Source of the DNA: Paramarasmius palmivorus
Lineage: Eukaryota; Basidiomycota; Agaricomycetes; Agaricales; Marasmiaceae
NCBI GenBank assembly: GCA_037176845.1
Contig: JAYKXP010000021.1
Span: 496,001-560,000 of the forward strand
Direction of reading: 5' to 3'
Length of the DNA stretch: 64,000 bases
In this document: positions 56,887-64,000 of the stretch, piece by piece
Numbering within the stretch: the first letter of the stretch is position 1
How the letters are laid out: each line of letters begins with the position of its first letter
Program-made: the position numbers and the translations under genes
The notes under the pieces: model-generated
Databases searched by the model: none
Seen by the model: only the letters and a program-made list of their open reading frames with translations
Told to the model about the DNA's origin: nothing

Positions 56887-57670
56887 ATGATGATTCACCG
56901 CCGTCTCTCGTTTCCTCTTTCCGCTCTTTCTTTCCTTTTCGCCCAGCTCCAGAACTGCTCGGCAGGGCAAATCTTCACGGACGGGCTCGCTATAATCAAT
57001 GCTCCTCAGGTTGGGAAGTGAGTTTTCGCCATTGTATTGAAGTGGAGGCGTAGGGCTCACGTACCACCTCGCGTTTTCCCCAGCCCGGGCCACGCAGGAA
57101 GCAATATACCCATATCCATAGACGTCTCTGGGAACGGAAAACTGTCTGAAGATTCATTTACCAACCCATCCTCGGGATCTTCTACGCATTACATTATGCT
57201 TGAGATATACCTCGTATCCTCGGAGACGAACGTGAACATGACAGTTTCTTCTGGCCCTGGGATCTTTACTCAGGAAAACGGTACTGTGAGGCATATCAAT
57301 TGGGATATACCTACTTGTATACAGGCCGGTAATCACAATGTGCGTTCCTTCTCTTTCTCTACTTCTAGTCTGACTGACTTGTAACATCCAGCTCACCTTC
57401 TACGAATCTTCCGTGATTGATGGCCAGTCCTACTTCATCATAACCCCAATTACTATTCCCATCGACAATACTTCCCCGAGCAATGTGCCTTGCACAGAGG
57501 GAACACATGAATACCTTGGACAACCCCAGGCGTCGTCGCCGCCACCTCAGCCACCCTTCGGAGAAGGCCAAAGTCAAGGAGAGGGCTCCCAAACGTCTGG
57601 TGCGGAGACTACCGCTGTCGGGGTATCATTTTGGCTGCTACTGGTACCTGGAATCCTGAGCTGGCTGTGA
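56887..57670 (+). CDS. secreted GPI-anchored cell-surface protein, hypothetical
   Basis: Three exons: 56887-57017, 57084-57339 and 57392-57670, 221 aa, frames agree. The start MMIHRRLSFPLS begins a signal peptide that should be cut before GQIFTDGLAI. The mature part is a beta-rich domain of about 130 residues with NVTM-type glycosylation sites and two well-spaced Cys. A Pro/Gln/Ser/Gly-rich stretch (QASSPPPQPPFGEGQ) leads to a GPI-type end: small residues near SQTSGAETT, then a hydrophobic tail VSFWLLLVPGILSWL. Such proteins with IINAPQ near the mature N-terminus are common and uncharacterised in Agaricomycetes (from memory). It likely sits on the outer plasma membrane or wall. Confidence 0.8.
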
Positions 57671-58012
57671 TCTCGCGGGCTAGCTATCGAGAGCTGCAGT
57701 AGTAAAGAGATCGATGCTATACCTAGGCCTTCGTGTCGATTAGACCATATGTAGATTGAGAAGACGGGCGTAGTGACGAAAACAACATAGGCTTGATATT
57801 ATCGCGCAACGTTAACTGAGGGCAAAACGAGAAACTAGTAAACCAGACTTGAACCAGACCGAGACTGCCTTTCATTTGCCGCCGGCAACTGGCTCACAGC
57901 ATGACGCATGACGAGGAAAGGTCTAGAATCCAGAATCTTGGCTCATTCACTCCCACAACGGTAACATGTCTGACACTCAACCCAGCTCTCTTATTCACCA
58001 CCATAACAATCG
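57671..58012. other. intergenic, promoter region of the Gal80-like gene
   Basis: No gene. No clear TATA box or UAS recognised. Confidence 0.5.
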
Positions 58013-59254
58013 ATGGCACCGATAAAACTTGGATTCGTAGGTCTTTCCTCGAAAGGCTGGGCCACAACCGTACTCGCACCACCTCTCTTCCAACCACCTC
58101 TCGATTCTCAATACACCCTTACCGCGCTCTCTACGACCAACGAAGCATCAGCTGCGGAAAGTGCTTTGAAATGGTCTGCCGGTAAACACAAGAAAGTCAA
58201 ACCATATCACGGAGACGGTGCACAGATCGCACAAGATCCTGATGTTGACCTAGTCGTTGTGTCTGTGAAAGGTCCACAGCACCGCGGTCCTACGCTAGCG
58301 GCCATTGAAGCTGGTAAAGATGTATTCGTGGAGTGGCCAGCTGGGAAGAACTTGAAGGAGACACAGGAGTTATATGAAGCTGCGAAGAAGAAGGGTGTTC
58401 GGACAATTGTAGGTTGTCAAGGAAGACAGAGTCCTGTTATTAAGAAGGTGTGTTGGTTCAGCCGTTCACGTTCTACAGTGAAGACTGATTATCTTCTTAG
58501 CTCAAGGAAATACTCGATTCTGGTGACATTGGAAAAGTGCTATCTACTTCAGTGGTCAGTTCTAGAACCAATCCGTTCACAAAGCCTAGCATCTAACGCA
58601 ATGGTCTAGGTCGCACGTATTCCTCACACGCTCTATTACTGGGGCCCTTACATTCGAAAGAGTAACTATCACCTCACCGCACTCCAAGAGAACGGCTCTA
58701 CCCAACTCGACATAGCCCTCGGCCACTTCCTCGAACCCTTCACCTACGCTCTCGGACCCATAACCACCATCTCAGGCTCAACCCTCGTCTGCCAATGGCC
58801 TACAGCCCAAATCGTCGATGACCAAGGTAAACCCACAGGAGAGACTCTACCCCAAGACGGACCTACCCAGATCGCATTCAACGGTACGCTCCAAAACGGT
58901 GCCGTCATTAGCCAACACTGGCGTGGTGGTTTGGAACCTGGACCTGGGACTGGGGATGGTGTTGCGCCTCTGGGGTTGATATGGACAATTGACGGGGAGA
59001 AGGGGAATGTTACTATCGAGAGTGATATGCCATTGCTACACATCGTTGCGCCGAGGCTATTCTTGAATGGAGAGCAGATACTTATAGAGGAAGATGGGAG
59101 TATGATTGCGAATGTGGGTAGAGCATGGGAAGAGTACGCAAAGGGTGAAGGCAAGGGTGACTACCCGACGTTTGAGGATGCGTTGAGGTTGAGGACGTTG
59201 TTGGATGCCATTTCGAGAAGTTCGGCAGAGGGAAGGAAAGTGGATTTAACGTAG
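58013..59254 (+). CDS. Gal80-like Gfo/Idh/MocA-family protein
   Basis: Three exons: 58013-58447, 58501-58554 and 58610-59254, 377 aa, all phase 0. The N-terminal Rossmann fold starts IKLGFVGLSSKGWA, the nucleotide-binding loop in the variant form seen in Gal80. VVVSVKGPQH, FVEWPAGKNL and GCQGRQSPVIKK follow the order of yeast Gal80 motifs, and the C-terminal YPTFEDALRLRTLLDAI also matches. In yeasts Gal80 represses Gal4; in basidiomycetes, which lack a standard Gal4, these relatives more likely act as NAD(P)-dependent sugar oxidoreductases. Both roles are inferred. Cytosolic or nuclear, no signal peptide. The neighbour 3' is the carboxypeptidase gene, 176 bp away on the same strand. Confidence 0.9.
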
Positions 59255-59430
59255 ACCTTGGTAGGTGCGATTTCTGCTGGCTCGTATGGTCGACATGTAG
59301 CTAATTCCAGTGTGCCACAGAATTTTTAAATATATGAGTTTCATGCGCGGTACCGACCCTGAAAAGCTCCATCAAAACCATGACTCAGCACAGTATTTAT
59401 GAACCGCGAGGATTCGAGAGCGATTCTGTG

Positions 59431-61499
59431 ATGCCTCGTTTCCACTACACCTGGTTCCCGTTTCTTCTCTGGTGCTGGAGCGTATTACACGCTCACGGCC
59501 AAGTAGCGCTCCAGACACATTTTCGCCCCGAAGAAAAGCCGTTCGCTCCTAGAATTGACATCGACAGGATCTCTGACACTGAATACACGGTTCTCAAGCA
59601 TCCGCACTTCCCTTCCTATGACGTACGGATCAAGAAATCGCGGTTCTGTGATGGAACTGTTCGGTGAGGCATCTCATTTGTATGATGTTTCATTTCGTGG
59701 CTCACAGTAAAGAATAGAACCTACACCGGCTACTTCGACATTGAAGCACGCCACCTCTTCTTCTATTTCTTCGAATCGAGATCAGATCCAGAGAACGACG
59801 ATGTCATTTTTTGGACTTCTGGAGGCAGGCGTCAATCATTCGTCCGGGTAGTACATGGCTCATTGATGGCAATAGGTCCCGGAGGCTCTTCCGCAGTCGG
59901 ATTGTTTACTAAGCTCGGTTCGTCTCTTCGTGTCCTTGTCGCATAACATGTACTGATTCTCAACAGGACCTTGCAGAATCTCAGGCCCGGACGAAACCAC
60001 TTTCCATCCTGAATCCTGGAACAGTAACGCAAACATCTTTTTCGTCGATCAGCCTGTTGGTACAGGTTTCTCGTACGCAGACTTTGGGGAGTTAGTGGTT
60101 CGTGTGCCTTGATTTTGCTCAACGACTTTCGTTGAACTAGCAACCTCACAGGATACGAGCGCAGAAGCTGCGAAGGATATAGCTGCCTTTGTGGCTATCT
60201 TCTTTCATTACTTTACAAAGTTCCAAGGAAACGCGTTTCATTTCGCGGGTGAATCTTATGCTGTGAGTGTGTTGCCGTCAGAGCAGCTGAATTCGATGCT
60301 GAGGTTTGTTTGATCTAGGGCCGAGAGATACCGCTCTTCGCAGCTGCGTTATATGATCAGAATACTCGCTTGAAACAGGCGGGGATGGTACCAGTCAATC
60401 TTGCTTCGATAATGCTCGGTGAGTGACATTGGTGGATTATCGGTATGGCATAGGATTTGGTTATGCTAATCCTTGCTCAGGCAACGGTATCACGGACATT
60501 TACACCATGGTCATCTCATTCTACGATATGACCTGTACGCCAGCCACTGTTCCACCTATCTTGAGTATCGAGTATGTCCTCTCTCGTGGCAGCGACTGGT
60601 TCCGCTCATCAATGCATCACATGTGACAGTACATGTGTACGAATGAAACAGGCAGTGAGTCTCAGTCCATCTACGATTCCTTTCGGGAACTATATTCCTG
60701 ACTATGGCCCTCAGATCCCTCGTTGCGAACAATGGCTGAAGAAATCATGCATCGACACTTTTGACGCGATTAACTGCAAGGCCGCTCGTACCTTCTGTCT
60801 TCGCGAGCTTGCAGAACCATATGATTCGGATGGTACGCAGTGTACCCGTGCTCTCATCTAAATAACGTACTCATCTTTGTAGGCAGAAACCCATATTTCA
60901 TTGGCGGTCCATACTGCGAAGATGATTTGTGTGGGTCGGAAGCTATCAAGTACGTCGTCGCTTTCTATATGGTTGTTCAATTCTCATTTCTCTTGACTAG
61001 AAATATGACCATATACCTCAACCTTCCCGAAGTTCGCAATACCTTAGGCGTCGATCCGGCCAAGGGCAACTTTTCCGCTATCAACTACACCATCCCCAAC
61101 GCTTTCAGCGTCAAAATGGACGACTACGAGCAAACCACGCTATACGTGGGCGCCCTTCTGGAACGAGGCATTCGTGTCTTGATATACGTCGGCAACTATG
61201 ACTGGATATGTAATTGGGTTGGCAATGAGCGATGGACGTTGAACTTGGAATGGACTGAGCAGAAGGAGTTTGTTAAGCAACCTCTCAGGGAATGGTTCGT
61301 GGACGGAAAGGTGGCTGGTCTGACGAGAAGTGTTGGTGGTTTTACGTTTGCGACGATTGAAGGAGCTGGCCATATGGTGAGTTGGTTTTCGTGTTGCCCG
61401 ATCTTTCTTGTGGCATTGACAACGACACAGGCACCTGGAGATAAACCAACGGAGGCTCTGGCTCTGATGCAACGTTGGATTGCAAGAAAGGGTCTGTAA
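59431..61499 (+). CDS. secreted serine carboxypeptidase (peptidase S10, carboxypeptidase Y-like)
   Basis: Removes C-terminal residues from peptides; vacuolar or secreted. Twelve exons in frame: 59431-59663, 59718-59824, 59876-59917, 59967-60097, 60152-60262, 60319-60418, 60481-60571, 60630-60654, 60715-60832, 60883-60949, 61001-61376 and 61431-61499, giving 489 aa. The signal peptide starts [16 protein letters not shown]; an earlier in-frame ATG at 59380 would add 17 residues before it. Conserved points are WTSGGPGGSS (oxyanion region), the nucleophile in GESYAG (split by an intron after Ala), CVRMKQA with Cys-rich [10 protein letters not shown], the catalytic Asp in [11 protein letters not shown] and the catalytic His in GAGHM. 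Intron 2 uses a GC donor at 59825 in this model; a GT donor six bases later would add two residues within GGPG. Confidence 0.9.
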
Positions 61500-61943
61500 G
61501 AAACAAAAGTCTATATCTTTTCCATATAGAGTACTGTTACAGAATGCAATGGTTTTCTTGGTCCATAGCCCTGCAACCCGAGGCTGAAGAGTACCATATA
61601 ATCCGAGCGAGTGGGCCTTTCTCCCTGGAGGCGAGGCGAGGCTTCGATGAGCCTATCACCAAGTCACCATGAGGTATGGGGGATGCGGGGTGACCAGATT
61701 TGGCGGTGCACGATAATGCGTAGTTGAGTTTCCCTAGGTACATGCGGATGTTAGAGAAATGGCGTCAAGATGAGTCTCTTAGCGTTGGACGCACGCAATT
61801 CTTGACAATCAGTTGAAGAGACTAATATAGCCATGCCCACATGCATGGAAAGCCTGATGAAATCCGAGTCTCATCCCTAAATGACCATCAGATTTTAACT
61901 CTCTGACATTGACAAGAGAATATACGCAGTGCTTTCTGATATC
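61500..61943. other. 3' flank of the carboxypeptidase gene, nothing recognised
   Basis: No ORF supported and no clear polyadenylation signal. Confidence 0.4.
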
Positions 61944-62041
61944 TCAGCCAACATCCCACCTCTTGAACTCCTTGTACCCCTTCAAGTCATCCCTCATTCC
62001 CTGATAAAAATTCGCGGACAGGGTTAGGTACTGGAGGCGTT
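61944..62041 (-). other. possible orphan terminal exon
   Basis: After an AG on the minus strand (62043-62042) the frame reads RLQYLTLSANFYQGMRDDL and continues KGYKEFKRWDVG to a stop, a composition typical of a real C-terminus. No upstream partner exon was found at 62050-62400, so it may be the end of a truncated gene. Confidence 0.3.
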
Positions 62042-64000
62042 CTACAGCCTAGAGAATCGAGAAGTTTGCCCAAATTTTACGGATTATCATGGAAGTCTGG
62101 CTTCGGTTGGAACGTCTTCTTTCCATGTCATTTTTGAGGGAGATAGAGTACTGTAATGAGAGTCTGAGAGCGACTCCACGAGGCCTTAAGTACCCGGTTC
62201 CAAGCGGTCCGGTGGATGTCGGATGTCATTGTGCCGCCGAAATGCAGTTCTCTTCTTCACTCCCACGACGCTAGGTTAACGTTCAACGTTCAACGTTCGA
62301 CACTAGAGCTCTCATAATGGACTACATAATGGCTCATGTGGCTCACTCGTCTCTCAGACATTTCCACAACCTTCGTTTCGACCGCTCCTGACATTCAACT
62401 CGATGATCCCGTCGACGCTTTCTGTCCAAATGACAGTTTCTCATTGATTGACGTCCCGCTGAATGCTGCACAAAGGAAAGCCCACGGTCATATTCTACTA
62501 CCTAGTTACGACTCCACCTCTAGCCCGCACAAGTACCACCCGGTCATCGCAACCTAACTCTTACAGGCCGATATCTCAGCATTCACTCATTCATTCACTC
62601 AAAAGGATCCTTACTCCTTGGAAACAACCTGGAAACAAACTGAAGACCACTGTAAGCTAGGGCTTACATATTCATCTGGTGCCTCATCAGATTTATCTCC
62701 ATCGCTCAGAGAATGTTCGTTCACGGTATATAAATCAACAAGCATGATCACTTCTACCATTGTCTACCGTTCTGGCATAAGGAACGTCCATGTCTTCGCT
62801 TTCGCCGTTATATCAAGCAAGCAAGCCGTCAAGCAATGTAGAGTCCACGGAGACTGCTCTCGCCGTAAACCCAGTCTGTCCCCGTCAAGGGGTGGTGCCA
62901 TGGTCATTACCTGAATACCTCTCAAAGACGTGGAGATAACGACTCCGCCGGTTTGACGCGTTACGTCTGGTCTACTTGAACGTGCTAAGTAGCTGTTCCA
63001 GGTTCTCTGTCACAACGTCAGCCCAAGACCACCTAACTACAGCGCAAACTTTGTTTCGGGGCCGTTCTCTTCCCAGCCAAGCCTCGATGGCCTTCGCACG
63101 TCACCAAAATGTCGCCCGTCATACCCATCCGAATCCAGCGGCCTCTACCCAAAGTACTGATATCTACGCCCTGAGGTACTCAAGTAGGTCCCACAGTATC
63201 CGTCCAATTTCGACCCTACTGCACCCTTCAGTGACCCCCTAGCAACCTCTCAGACTTATCTCCACTTCACCTTGTGCTCAATGCATTAGAAACGTTACTT
63301 GTGTACCACTATGTACAATTAACAGATGATAGGATCCCTGCTTTGCCCTCATGAGAGATCACGGATGTTTTAGTGCTGTCCCCGATTCCGCCATCGGACT
63401 CGCAATGCTATCAAGAAACCGAGGTTGATCTTGTTTGAGCGTTCCCTTATCTGACACCACCAACGAGGCTTTCGCGGTAAGAACAGACGCTCCAAGGCTT
63501 CTACATAAGACAGGGTTATATCGCACTAAACAAGGCTTGGTCTCAGGTAGACTCCACCTCATCTCCAGATGCTTACCCAGAACTCAGAATCCATATACTC
63601 ACCGCGGCCGTAAGGCCACTCATGATGCATGATAATCCACGGCCAGCGCACACCTAAATCTCAGCAGGAAGACAATCAATTGATGGGAGGATTTTGTAAA
63701 CTAAGTATGTGTGCGTTTCATACGAGGATGTGCAAGAAAGTATGTAATAATGGTCTGTATGATCCAATCGCAGAAGACCAATAAAAATAAGTATGTGGGT
63801 GGATGGGTACGTACGAGAACAACAAGAAGCGCGGGAGAGTGGGAGCAATTACGACAATTGACATCAGAAACGGAGGACGGAAGCATGTTGGAAAGCATAA
63901 ACCGAACGGATGATAGAAGCCAGGGAGGTAGAGAGGTTGAGGAAGATCGGAGGTCGGAGGATATGTGCCTGTGCACTATACCGTAAATAGCAGAACAAGG
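62042..64000. other. no gene supported
   Basis: Several ORFs of 60-100 codons on both strands, none with a domain. A triple ACGTTCA word is at 62279-62299 and a CATTCACT repeat at about 62581-62600. Confidence 0.35.

Overview
The window looks like an Agaricomycete-type (mushroom-forming or related) basidiomycete genome. Genes carry many short introns of about 50-64 bp with GT-AG ends. There is a cullin-4-type gene, a Gal80-like oxidoreductase and a secreted S10 carboxypeptidase, and the transposons are typical of fungi. No species can be named from the sequence alone. All exon models below were assembled by eye and checked only for reading frame and splice-site agreement.

The window is mostly an accessory region (about 3.3-53.8 kb) built from a local expansion of one gene family. 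Each member encodes two zinc fingers, a C2H2 finger split by an intron followed by a C2HC finger, joined by a short TGEKPY-like linker. Seven copies look intact (3.4, 7.6-8.4, 9.5-10.2, 31.5, 36.8, 41.6-42.4 and 52.8-53.6 kb). One is split by a retrotransposon (19.7/26.8 kb), and at least eight are decayed fragments. Exon layout and intron phases (2, 1, 1) are conserved, which is how the starts were placed. Two copies sit head to head on the arms of a palindrome of about 2.4 kb centred near 8943. Its inner, intergenic part is almost perfectly symmetric, whereas the coding exons have diverged. Several copies are followed by a decayed, convergent, unrecognised minus-strand gene (15.6-16.9, 33.9-35.7, 37.7-39.8 kb), so the duplicated unit seems to be a two-gene module.

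Mobile elements include a 7.0-kb Ty3/Gypsy chromovirus (19832-26835). It has LTRs that look identical, a 5-bp target duplication, a Tf1-like self-priming signal, a possible -1 frameshift site between gag and pol, a chromodomain integrase and a third ORF with zinc knuckles. There is also a 433-bp TIR element at 30.3 kb and a foldback element at 43.3-44.2 kb with 138-bp arms. A diverged tandem repeat occupies the left 2.1 kb.

Conserved genes are few. A complete cullin-4-like gene (11217-14203) lies inside the accessory region. The right end holds a cluster on the plus strand: a GPI-anchored secreted protein (56887-57670), a Gal80-like protein (58013-59254) and a serine carboxypeptidase (59431-61499). 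Long stretches at 44-52.8 kb, 53.8-56.9 kb and 62-64 kb hold no gene I can support.
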